NCBI RefSeq assembly: GCF_938010505.1
Contig: NZ_CALLVP010000035.1
Coordinates: forward strand, 1-13,737
DNA from: an uncultured Veillonella sp.
GTDB lineage: Bacteria; Bacillota; Negativicutes; Veillonellales; Veillonellaceae
Reading direction: 5' to 3'
Length of the DNA stretch: 13,737 bases
Positions within the stretch are counted from its first letter, which is position 1; every line of letters begins with the position of its first letter. The notes under the pieces were generated by a model. That model was not told the DNA's origin. It worked only from the letters and a program-made list of their open reading frames with translations, and did not search any database. A program made the position numbers and the translations under genes. Shown here in pieces: positions 7,603-13,737 of the stretch.

Positions 7603-7680
7603 AGATCGATATACATATAAGGACTTCATTAATGGGCTAGTATTGCCCATTATACTTATATGTATATCGATTTTTTATTT
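7603..7680. terminator. Nested, apparently bidirectional terminator after argH
   Basis: The outer stem is perfect for 17 bp (7605-7621 with 7655-7671), and pairs at 7603-7604 with 7672-7673 extend it. Inside it is a second 8-bp hairpin (7630-7637 with 7645-7652; AATGGGC/GCCCATT). A TTTTTTATTT tail follows on the plus strand, and an A-run at 7594-7600 gives a U-run on the minus strand. It ends argGH. The two-tier form and length are more elaborate than the other terminators here. Confidence 0.8.
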
Positions 7681-7722
7681 GAAAGTTAGATGATATCTAT
7701 AAACTTGAGGGTTCTAATTGAT

Positions 7723-7746
7723 AATCCATTATTAAAATAATGGATT
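7723..7746. repeat. Near-perfect palindrome in the argH-permease spacer
   Basis: AATCCATTATT at 7723-7733 and AATAATGGATT at 7736-7746 are exact inverted copies, two bases apart. There is no T-run on either side, so it is not a terminator. The tight symmetry without a loop suits a dimeric DNA-binding protein better than an RNA hairpin. It is about 380 bases upstream of the permease start. Confidence 0.5.
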
Positions 7747-8085
7747 GGCGTGTGCGTATAGAGTGGACTGTGAAAAAATAATAGTCTTGTACTACGACAC
7801 TATAACCGTGATAGATAGGAAAAATTACATATATACAAAGAATAAATTATGGTAAAATTATACCTTGTCGTTCTTAAAATGAGTTCTATTCGTTTTAGTT
7901 GATAAATTACCTATAATTTATTCAATTCGTGTAATATGCCTTGTCCGCCAATAAAGTACTTTTATTTTAGTTTCATAGGTGTTATTATTTAATTCGTAAT
8001 AAGAATAAAAACGGTAAATCCACATTCAAGCCCATCACAGCACGAACTGGATTTACTTAGCGGTATATATATTATTAAGTGAATT

Positions 8086-8124
8086 ATGGACGAGAAAAAA
8101 TTCACCTTAGTGAAAGGGGATTGA
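8086..8124 (+). CDS. Possible 12-codon leader ORF overlapping the permease ribosome site
   Basis: ATG at 8086 opens MDEKKFTLVKGD, stopping at TGA 8122-8124, three bases before the permease ATG. Three of its twelve codons are lysine AAA. It runs through the permease SD (8114-8120), so a ribosome on it would affect permease initiation. Its own SD (AAGTGA) is weak. It may be chance. Confidence 0.2.
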   Translation: MDEKKFTLVKGD

Positions 8125-8127
8125 TAC

Positions 8128-9459
8128 ATGAAAACGACCGCTAAAAAAATGTCTGTATTCCAGCTAACCACAATGGTAGCAGCCAATATGCTAGGAGCTG
8201 GGATCATTATGTTACCAACTAATTTGGCTCAAGTTGGTACTATTTCAGTTTTATCTTGGCTCGTGACAGCTGTGGGTGCGCTTTTACTAGCGTATATTTT
8301 TGCTCAAGCGGGTATGTTCTCCCAAAAACAAGGGGGCATGGGCGGTTATGCAGAACATCGCTTCGGTAAAACTGGACATTTTATGGCGAGCTATGCTTAC
8401 AGCATATCTCTCATCATTGCTAATATCGCCATCGCGGTATCTGCCGTAGGTTATGGCGCAGCTTTCTTTGGTGCTGACCTTAATGCTACACAAACAAGCC
8501 AAGTAACAATTGTGCTCTTGTGGTTTGCAGCGATTCTGAACTTCAGAGGTAATCGCTTCACAGGTCGACTCAGCAACATGACTATTTGGGGTTCTATTGT
8601 TCCGGTTTTATTAATCGGTACAATCGGCTGGTATTGGTTTGATCCGTCTATTTATTGGGCGGCATGGAACCCAAATGATCTTCCGCTTTATGATGCGGTA
8701 AAACAATCTATTTCCCTAACTTTATGGGGCTTCCTAGGATTTGAGTCCGCAGCGGCTAATGCTGATGCTGTTGAGAATCCAAAGAAAAACGTACCTATCG
8801 CAACTGTGGCAGGTACATTAGCAGTGGCAGTGGTTTATATCTTGTCCACAAACGTTATGGCAGGTATTGTGCCTAACGTTGACTTATTAAATTCTAACGC
8901 ACCATTCGGTTTGACATTCGTATACATGTTCAATGATACTATTGCAAACATCGTTATGGCTGCTATGGTTATTTCTTGCTTTGGCGCTTTGCTCTGCTGG
9001 CAATTCACATTGTCCCGCGTATTCAAAAGCGCAGCGGAACATGGTTACTTCCCTAAAATATTCGCTCGTGTAAATAGCAAAGACGCTCCTGTTCGTGGCG
9101 TATTGATTTTACTAGCTGTTGAAACATTGCTTACTTTATTCACTGCTAGCGATTCCTTGCGTGAGCAATTTGAAATCTTAGTAAACTTAGCGGTTGTAAC
9201 TAACGTAGTACCGTATGTATTGTGCATTTTGGCAGTACCTACAATGATGCGTATGGCTGGCGTAGCTGAAAGCCGTATTAAACGCTCTAACTACTTGTTC
9301 GGTGCAGGCGTTCTCTACTGTCTATATGCTATCTACGCATGTGGCTTTGATGCTATGTTAGGTAGTGCAGTAGCAGTAAGCATTGGCTTGGTGATCTATG
9401 TTTTGCGTAAAGTGTGGGATACACGCAGAGCGCACCGTTTACAACAAAGTATCGATTAA
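8128..9459 (+). CDS. Amino acid/polyamine antiporter, CadB/PotE-like (APC family)
   Basis: Inner-membrane transporter of 443 residues with about 12 hydrophobic segments. The N-terminal VAANMLGAGIIMLPTNLA (17-34) is the substrate-site helix of the APC fold. Residues 201-223, GFLGFESAAANADAVENPKK onward, match the conserved segment of lysine:cadaverine and ornithine:putrescine exchangers, including Glu206 at the position of their essential glutamate. The likely role is exchange of a basic amino acid for its diamine; the exact substrate cannot be read from sequence. AAGGGGA (8114-8120), seven bases before ATG, sets the start. No decarboxylase gene is adjacent. The gene stands alone, ended by a strong terminator. 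Confidence 0.85.
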   Translation: MKTTAKKMSVFQLTTMVAANMLGAGIIMLPTNLAQVGTISVLSWLVTAVGALLLAYIFAQAGMFSQKQGGMGGYAEHRFGKTGHFMASYAYSISLIIANIAIAVSAVGYGAAFFGADLNATQTSQVTIVLLWFAAILNFRGNRFTGRLSNMTIWGSIVPVLLIGTIGWYWFDPSIYWAAWNPNDLPLYDAVKQSISLTLWGFLGFESAAANADAVENPKKNVPIATVAGTLAVAVVYILSTNVMAGIVPNVDLLNSNAPFGLTFVYMFNDTIANIVMAAMVISCFGALLCWQFTLSRVFKSAAEHGYFPKIFARVNSKDAPVRGVLILLAVETLLTLFTASDSLREQFEILVNLAVVTNVVPYVLCILAVPTMMRMAGVAESRIKRSNYLFGAGVLYCLYAIYACGFDAMLGSAVAVSIGLVIYVLRKVWDTRRAHRLQQSID

Positions 9460-9482
9460 CTGAATATCTCTCGTCTTTTAGA

Positions 9483-9511
9483 GGCTGTTACCTTGTAACA
9501 GCCTTTTTTTT
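9483..9511 (+). terminator. Terminator after the permease gene
   Basis: A perfect 9-bp stem GGCTGTTAC/GTAACAGCC with a three-base loop, followed by eight T. It starts 23 bases after the permease stop. A classic intrinsic terminator. Confidence 0.96.
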
Positions 9512-9551
9512 ATACTAATAATAAACTAAACTTATAATTGATGAGGGTATA

Positions 9552-9620
9552 ATGGGGAATATCTTAAAGAGTATTTTGTTTATTGATATATTTTTGGCTA
9601 TGTATAAAAAGATTTTATGA
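9552..9620 (+). CDS. Possible 22-residue hydrophobic microprotein
   Basis: ATG at 9552 follows GAGGG (9543-9547) by four bases and opens 22 codons ending in TGA at 9618-9620. The product starts MGNILKSILF, has a hydrophobic middle (LFIDIFLA) and ends MYKKIL, so it could sit in or on the membrane. The stop lies inside the left arm of a 13-bp hairpin. Small size, the AT-rich setting and a TATAAT overlapping the SD-ATG gap mean it may be chance. No family is recognised. Confidence 0.22.
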   Translation: MGNILKSILFIDIFLAMYKKIL

Positions 9621-9643
9621 TAATATTTTTATTATCATAAAAT
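9612..9643. repeat. 13-bp perfect inverted repeat
   Basis: Arms at 9612-9624 and 9631-9643 (ATTTTATGATAAT and its complement) around an ATTTTT loop. There is only one G-C pair and no following T-run, so a terminator role is weak. It could be the 3' end of the possible microprotein transcript, or a protein site. Confidence 0.5.
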
Positions 9644-9786
9644 TAAATATATATACAGTTGTATGCAGTTAATACAGAAAAATATCATATATATAAAATA
9701 ATTTGTGAAACTTTATACACGATTGTGAACTTAATCATTAATTGATATTTTTTATTAGTATAAAAATTATATTGAAAATACACGAT

Positions 9787-9815
9787 ATACATATACCCTT
9801 AAGGGGTATATGTAT
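9787..9815. repeat. 12-bp palindrome abutting the riboswitch promoter, possible operator
   Basis: ATACATATACCC (9787-9798) and GGGTATATGTAT (9804-9815) are exact inverted copies around a 5-base centre. The right arm ends on the first base of the -35 box at 9815-9820. No U-run follows, so it is not a terminator. Its position suits a repressor or activator site, but no regulator gene is adjacent. Confidence 0.5.
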
Positions 9816-9849
9816 TGTAAATAGAGTATTAATATAGTATATTTATAAT
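9815..9849 (+). promoter_or_regulatory. Probable promoter of the riboswitch-nik transcript
   Basis: TTGTAA (9815-9820), 17 bases, TATATT (9838-9843). A consensus TATAAT directly follows at 9844-9849 but lacks a spaced -35. Either would start RNA at about 9850-9856, some 20-25 bases before the aptamer. Confidence 0.5.
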
Positions 9850-9875
9850 CGATAAAAATGTATGAACTAGTGAGT

Positions 9876-10053
9876 GTCGGTGTTTACTGAGCGTAAAAGA
9901 GGAAAATGGGTGAAAACCCCATACTATGCAAATAGCTGTAATGAGGAGCAAGGTTTCATTATGGGGTCACTGGGAAACTGGGAAGGCCGAGATGTTGCGA
10001 TGAATCAGAGTCAGAAAGCCTGCTCTAAAATGCATGGTATGCATATACCGTGC
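9876..10053 (+). promoter_or_regulatory. Cobalamin riboswitch
   Basis: An RNA element that binds adenosylcobalamin or a related form and turns off the downstream genes. Landmarks in order: a small P2-like hairpin (TTTAC/GTAAA, 9883-9897), AGAGGAA, the stem-loop ATGGG-TGAAAA-CCCAT (about 9906-9922, the GGTGAAAxxCC element), CTGTAA (9936-9941), TCACTG (9967-9972) with CTGGGAAGG (9978-9986), and the B12 box AGTCAGAAAGCCTGC (10009-10023). A 9-bp hairpin with a GCAT loop (10032-10053) follows at the place of the regulatory kissing hairpin P13. The segment before CTGTAA differs from the usual CCCCGCAA. The 5' boundary is approximate. A terminator completes the platform. Confidence 0.9.
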
Positions 10054-10061
10054 TTAATTTA

Positions 10062-10087
10062 GGTTAGTTGGGCGACTAGCCTTTTTT
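10062..10087 (+). terminator. Intrinsic terminator of the riboswitch platform
   Basis: GGTTAGT (10062-10068) pairs with ACTAGCC (10075-10081), seven pairs including one G-U, with a six-base loop, followed by six T. It lies eight bases after the P13-like hairpin and 102 bases before nikB, so ligand-bound RNA probably ends here. The region between it and nikB holds no gene. Confidence 0.85.
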
Positions 10088-10189
10088 CGTTTCCTTATCA
10101 TTTAGTCTCACAGCTATGTAGGTAGGGACTCGTATCATTAGTTTGTCATTTATTTTGTTGTTAGTGTTTAGAGAGTTTAGGAGGCGCCT

Positions 10190-11128
10190 ATGGGCAAACG
10201 CTTTGTCAAACAATTGGGGCAATTTATTGTCACCTTGTTTGGCATTACATTTTTGACATTTTGTCTCACCTATTTAGCACCAGGCGATCCAGTAACGATG
10301 CTACTAGAAACGGCGGATACTATCGTATCTCAGGAGCTTATCGATGAAACTAGAGCTCAGCTCGGTTTAGATAAACCGTTTTTAGTGCAGTATGCAAACT
10401 GGGTTGTGAATGCGGCACAAGGTGATTTAGGGATGAGTTATTCTGCTAAAAAGCCAGTAGTAGATCGTATGTTGGAGGCTTTACCAGGAACCTTGATGTT
10501 AGCTGGTACTGCTTTAGTATTTACTCTACTTTATGCGTTGCCAGCAGGGATAATAAGCGCCTTAAATCGTAATAAATGGGTCGATTATGTGTTGAGATCT
10601 TTATCCTTTGTAGGTGTATCTATGCCTACATTCTGGCTAGGTCTTGTACTCATTTATATTTTCGGTCTTAAATTGGGGCTTGTACCGATTGCCACATCGC
10701 GTGTAACTCCGATTGGTGTTATCTTGCCAGCGGCTACATTGGCTGTTGTTGTTGGGTCTAAATACATGCGCCAAGTGCGACTCGTTATCCTTGAAGAAAT
10801 GGAAAAGGATTACGTTATCGGTGCTCGTGCACGTGGTGTAAGTGAGATGAAAATTTTATTCGGTCATATTCTACCTAATGCTGTATTACCACTCATCACT
10901 ATTCTTGGTGTTCTTATGGGATGGTTATTAGGCGGTGTAGCAGTCGTAGAAATGGTATTCTCTTGGCCTGGCTTAGGAAACATGGCAGTATACGCTATTA
11001 CCATGCGCGACTATCCATTGATCGAAGGCTTTGTATTGTGGGTGTCCTTAGCATACATGTGTATCAATGCATTAATTGATGCATCATATATCCTATTAGA
11101 CCCTAGATTGAAACGGGAGAGAGCATAA
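10190..11128 (+). CDS. nikB: Nickel/cobalt-type ABC importer permease, NikB-like
   Basis: Membrane subunit, 312 residues, of a peptide/nickel-class (Opp/Nik) ABC importer. It shows an N-terminal helix, the GDPVTMLLE segment (32-40), the periplasmic RAQLGLDKPFLVQY region typical of this class, about six membrane helices, and the ATPase-contacting loop GARARGVSEMKILFGHILPN at 211-230. The VGVSMPTFWLGLVL stretch (141-154) resembles NikB more than oligopeptide permeases. AGGAGG (10179-10184), five bases before ATG, sets the start. It is the first gene behind the cobalamin riboswitch, so cobalt or a cobalt complex is the likelier cargo, but peptides or nickel cannot be excluded. It overlaps nikC by one base (TAATG). 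Confidence 0.85.
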   Translation: MGKRFVKQLGQFIVTLFGITFLTFCLTYLAPGDPVTMLLETADTIVSQELIDETRAQLGLDKPFLVQYANWVVNAAQGDLGMSYSAKKPVVDRMLEALPGTLMLAGTALVFTLLYALPAGIISALNRNKWVDYVLRSLSFVGVSMPTFWLGLVLIYIFGLKLGLVPIATSRVTPIGVILPAATLAVVVGSKYMRQVRLVILEEMEKDYVIGARARGVSEMKILFGHILPNAVLPLITILGVLMGWLLGGVAVVEMVFSWPGLGNMAVYAITMRDYPLIEGFVLWVSLAYMCINALIDASYILLDPRLKRERA

Positions 11129-11949
11129 TGGCAGAATTTATTCAAAAACATAAACTGTTCTCTTTCTATAGCTGTTTGATGATTCTCGTAGTTATCATTG
11201 CTATCTTTGCACCATGGCTCGCACCAGGTGATGCTTTCACATCTAATATGACTCAAGCATTACAGGCACCAAGTAGCCAACACTGGTTCGGTACTGATAA
11301 ATTGGGGCGTGATGTATTATCTCGCATTATTTACGGTACTCAATTATCTTTGTTCATGGGTGTTACTATCGTTGCTATCATGGTGAGTATCGGTACAGTT
11401 ATCGGTGCTGCAGCGGGCTATTTTGGCGGTAAAGTTGAAATGGTTCTCATGCGTTTAGCGGACATCATGTTATCATTTCCTGGTATCGTATTGGCTATTG
11501 CTATTGCTGGTATTCTAGGTGGTAGCATTGTAAATACGATTTTAGCCTTATCTGTTGTAGGGTGGGCAAAATATGCTCGTATTGTACGTTCTATGACGCT
11601 CAAGGTGCGCGGTGAGGAGTATGTAACGGCAGCTGTTATGATGGGTGCGTCCACAACGACTATCATTAGACGCCATATCATTCCTAATATTATGCCTCTT
11701 GTTATTACAACAGGTGCACTAGATATTGGGGCTATTATGATTGAGGTAGCAGGTTTATCCTTCCTCGGTTTTGGTGCTCAGCCACCGACTCCAGAATGGG
11801 GCCTCATGCTAAATGAAGGGCGCCAGTATTTGCAAACGAGCCCATGGCTCATGGCATTCCCTGGTATGTCCATCCTTATCGTAGTTGCTATCTTTAACCT
11901 TTGGTCCGATTCCTTACGTGATGTAGTGGATCCTAAAAACCAAGGATAA
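11128..11949 (+). CDS. nikC: Nickel/cobalt-type ABC importer permease, NikC-like
   Basis: Second membrane subunit, 273 residues, partner of the NikB-like protein. It has the N-terminal helix, the class-specific HWFGTDKLGRDVLSR motif (52-66), about five further helices, and the EAA loop ending GASTTTIIRRHIIPN (173-187) that docks on the ATPase. The C-terminus ends DSLRDVVDPK, as usual for DppC/NikC. The start overlaps the nikB stop by one base, giving translational coupling. A 169-base gap with a hairpin separates it from the binding-protein gene. Confidence 0.85.
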   Translation: MAEFIQKHKLFSFYSCLMILVVIIAIFAPWLAPGDAFTSNMTQALQAPSSQHWFGTDKLGRDVLSRIIYGTQLSLFMGVTIVAIMVSIGTVIGAAAGYFGGKVEMVLMRLADIMLSFPGIVLAIAIAGILGGSIVNTILALSVVGWAKYARIVRSMTLKVRGEEYVTAAVMMGASTTTIIRRHIIPNIMPLVITTGALDIGAIMIEVAGLSFLGFGAQPPTPEWGLMLNEGRQYLQTSPWLMAFPGMSILIVVAIFNLWSDSLRDVVDPKNQG

Positions 11950-12029
11950 TAGAGTTAATCGGTTCACTTCTTGTGATTTTCTTTTGTGAAAGTCTCTGAA
12001 TGGGCGGATTGTAAAATTATGGTTTTTCT

Positions 12030-12063
12030 ATCACTGACTATGTAGGATTGTCATAGTCATGAT
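12030..12063 (+). promoter_or_regulatory. Hairpin in the nikC-nikA gap
   Basis: TGACTATG (12035-12042) pairs with CATAGTCA (12052-12059) around a nine-base loop. ATCA/TGAT outside extends the stem to 12 pairs with one bulged C. No clean U-run follows at once; the T-rich stretch starts 8 bases later. It may be a partial terminator, or a processing/stability element that lets the binding protein be made in different amounts from the permeases. Confidence 0.45.
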
Positions 12064-12118
12064 GTTAAATGTTTTTATGTTTTTATGTTTTGTATGTAAT
12101 TGTACAAGGAGATTTTAA

Positions 12119-13687
12119 ATGAAAAAATCTTGGAAAAAGGCCCTTTTAGCAGGTCTTAGCATTGTGATGATGGGTTCCTTCATCGCTGGTTGTGGTTCCG
12201 ATAACAATGGTTCTGCAAATAAAGATGTATTGAAAGTAGGCGTAACTAATTTCGCATCTACCTTAGAACCTACAGAAAATTTCTTCGCTTGGGTTGTAAT
12301 GCGCTATGGTGTAGGCGAAACATTGGCTAAATTCGACGAGCAAATGAAACCTCAACCTTGGATTGCTTCTAAATGGGAAGTATCTCCAGACCATAAAACA
12401 TGGACTTTTACTATCAACGATAAAGTAACATTCTCTAATGGTAAAAAAGTTGATGCAGCAGCTGTTAAAGCATCTATCGAACGGGCTTTTGAAAAATCCA
12501 ATCGTGCAAAAACGTTCTTTGAATATGATTCCATCGAAGCAAATGGTCAACAATTAATCATCAAAACAGATAAGGAATATCCTAACATGCCAGGTCTTTT
12601 GGCGGATCCATTGTTCCTCATCGTTGACGTACAATCTGAAAAAGATGGTCGTAATTTCGCTAAAGAAGGTCCTATCGGTACAGGTCCGTACGTAGTTAAA
12701 TCTTTCACAAAAGAACGGGCTGAAATGGTAGCGAATGATAAATACTGGGATGGTACAGTACCATTCAAAACTGTAGAAATTCCTTCTATCGATGACCCTA
12801 ATACTCGTGCATTGAGCTTGCAATCTGGCGATATCGACATGGCTGTAAACATTGGCCCAGGCGAAATTGGCTTGTTCCAAGGCAATAATAAATTTAAAGT
12901 AGATGAAATTGCATCTCTTCGTGTTGTATTAGCACGTATCAACCAAAAAGGCGTTCTTGGTGACGACAAGGTTCGCGCTGCTGTTATTTCTGCAACAGAT
13001 CGTAAGAGCTATGCAGATGTATTGTTAAAAGGTACATTTATTCCTGGTTCTGCTCCAATTCCGCCATCCATGGACTATGGATTCAATGAATTGAAAGATC
13101 CTAATGCATATAATCCTGAACGCTCTAAACAATTGTTAGCGGAAGATGGTTGGAAAGATACTGATGGCGATGGCATCCTTGATAAAGATGGTAAACCATT
13201 AACATTCAACTTCGTAGTATATAATTCTCGTGCTGAATTGCCGCTTTATGCAGAAGCTGTTCAAGCTGACCTCAAAAAAGTTGGTATTGACATGAAAATT
13301 AAAACGGTTGACTATAACTTGATTGATAAAATGGGTCAAGATGGCGACTATGATATGCTTATTTCCAACATCGTAACTGCTAATACAGGCGATCCAATCT
13401 GGTTCTTAGCTAATTACTGGCATACTAATATCGATGGTTCCAACCCTCAAAACGGTTCTGGTTACTCTAACCCACAAGTTGACCAATTGTTAGATGCTGC
13501 TGAAACTGAGTTCGATCCTGCAAAACGTCGTGAATATGCAATTCAAATTCAACAATTATTGATGAATGATGGTGCAGCATTGTTCTTAGGTTACCCTAAA
13601 ACTAACATCGTATTTGGTTCTTACTTGAAAGGTGCTGTAATGTACCCAAGTGACTACTACTGGATTACTAACAAAATTACAAAATAG
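12119..13687 (+). CDS. nikA: Substrate-binding lipoprotein of the nickel/cobalt-type importer, NikA-like
   Basis: Extracytoplasmic solute-binding protein of family 5, 522 residues. It has a basic N-terminus, a hydrophobic core and lipobox IAGC with Cys25 as the lipid-anchored residue, so it is tethered to the outer face of the cytoplasmic membrane. Family features are TWTFTINDKVTFSNGK (95-110), PIGTGPY (185-191), NTRALSLQSGDIDMA (228-242), and a DTDGDGILD calcium-loop-like insert (347-355). The resemblance is closest to NikA-type proteins, but ligand residues cannot be assigned with confidence. AAGGAG (12106-12111), seven bases before ATG, sets the start. It lies after the two permease genes and 12 bases before the ATPase gene. 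Confidence 0.85.
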   Translation: MKKSWKKALLAGLSIVMMGSFIAGCGSDNNGSANKDVLKVGVTNFASTLEPTENFFAWVVMRYGVGETLAKFDEQMKPQPWIASKWEVSPDHKTWTFTINDKVTFSNGKKVDAAAVKASIERAFEKSNRAKTFFEYDSIEANGQQLIIKTDKEYPNMPGLLADPLFLIVDVQSEKDGRNFAKEGPIGTGPYVVKSFTKERAEMVANDKYWDGTVPFKTVEIPSIDDPNTRALSLQSGDIDMAVNIGPGEIGLFQGNNKFKVDEIASLRVVLARINQKGVLGDDKVRAAVISATDRKSYADVLLKGTFIPGSAPIPPSMDYGFNELKDPNAYNPERSKQLLAEDGWKDTDGDGILDKDGKPLTFNFVVYNSRAELPLYAEAVQADLKKVGIDMKIKTVDYNLIDKMGQDGDYDMLISNIVTANTGDPIWFLANYWHTNIDGSNPQNGSGYSNPQVDQLLDAAETEFDPAKRREYAIQIQQLLMNDGAALFLGYPKTNIVFGSYLKGAVMYPSDYYWITNKITK

Positions 13688-13699
13688 TAAGGAGCTATA

Positions 13700-13737
13700 A
13701 TGGCAGAAAACATACTAACTGTAGAAAACCTTAACAT
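13700..13737 (+). CDS. Start of ABC transporter ATPase gene, cut by window edge
   Basis: ATG at 13700, behind AAGGAG (13689-13694), opens MAENILTVENLN before the window ends. The TVENLN stretch is the usual first beta strand of Opp/Nik-type ATPases, and the position right after the binding-protein gene fits NikD. Only 12 full codons are visible, so the call rests mainly on context. Confidence 0.7.
   Translation, partial: MAENILTVENLN

Larger units (their letters stand above)
7681..8127. other. 447-base spacer before the permease
   Basis: No convincing protein gene or known riboswitch was recognised. It holds an 11-bp inverted repeat at 7723-7746, a small palindrome at 7851-7864 (GGTA/TACC), a TATAAT at 7912-7917 without a good -35, and a 9-bp inverted repeat GTAAATCCA/TGGATTTAC at 8014-8022 and 8048-8056 with a 25-base loop. 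A mini-ORF lies at 8086-8124. The permease promoter is probably in this stretch but could not be fixed. Confidence 0.5.
9512..9786. other. AT-rich spacer upstream of the riboswitch promoter
   Basis: Very AT-rich, with no gene over 30 codons that looks real. It contains a possible 22-codon ORF (9552-9620), a 13-bp palindrome (9612-9643), and a TTGTGAA direct repeat 20 bases apart (9703-9709 and 9723-9729) that could be a helix-phased protein site or chance. Nothing else was recognised. Confidence 0.5.

Noticed and set aside
7989..8207. 72-codon minus-strand ORF across the permease start
   Set aside because: It overlaps the permease coding region, has no SD, and most of its length is shadow or AT-rich spacer.
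9874..10062. 62-codon plus-strand ORF
   Set aside because: It runs through the cobalamin aptamer and P13-like hairpin, has no SD, and its peptide resembles nothing; RNA structure explains the sequence.

Overview
The window looks like chromosomal DNA of a low-GC Negativicutes bacterium, most likely Veillonella or a close relative. This is inferred from gene content, protein character, strong Shine-Dalgarno (SD) sites and AT-rich spacers; no search could be run. It carries no phage or transposase genes, rRNA, tRNA or CRISPR array. The genes are housekeeping and nutrient-uptake genes, and the more unusual material is in the spacers.

Layout. (1) 1-830, minus strand: dapF (lysine and meso-diaminopimelate synthesis), cut by the window edge just before its stop. 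(2) 1019-3176, plus: ptsI then ptsH, the two general PTS phosphocarriers, in the reverse of the usual gene order and apparently with separate promoters. (3) 3219-3497, minus: a CsoR-type metal-sensing repressor that shares a bidirectional terminator with ptsH. (4) 3831-4637, plus: a monofunctional peptidoglycan glycosyltransferase. (5) 4732-7536, plus: argG-argH, the last two steps of arginine synthesis, behind a promoter that overlaps a candidate ArgR box and a short leader ORF with tandem Arg codons. (6) 7603-9511, plus: a nested-hairpin terminator, a 450-base spacer, and a CadB/PotE-like amino acid/polyamine antiporter. (7) 9512-13737, plus: an AT-rich spacer with palindromes and a possible microprotein, then a cobalamin riboswitch with intrinsic terminator leading into nikB-nikC-nikA-nikD-like genes. 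The last gene is cut by the right edge.

How the parts fit. The strongest functional inference is the last block. A nickel/peptide-type ABC importer placed directly behind a B12 riboswitch is best read as a cobalt (or cobalt-complex) importer that is shut off when cobalamin is plentiful. A 12-bp palindrome abutting the -35 box suggests a second, protein-based control. Several other leaders (dapF, ptsH, argG, the permease) hold alternative hairpins or mini-ORFs close to the ribosome site. Each is individually modest, and all are reported as hypotheses.
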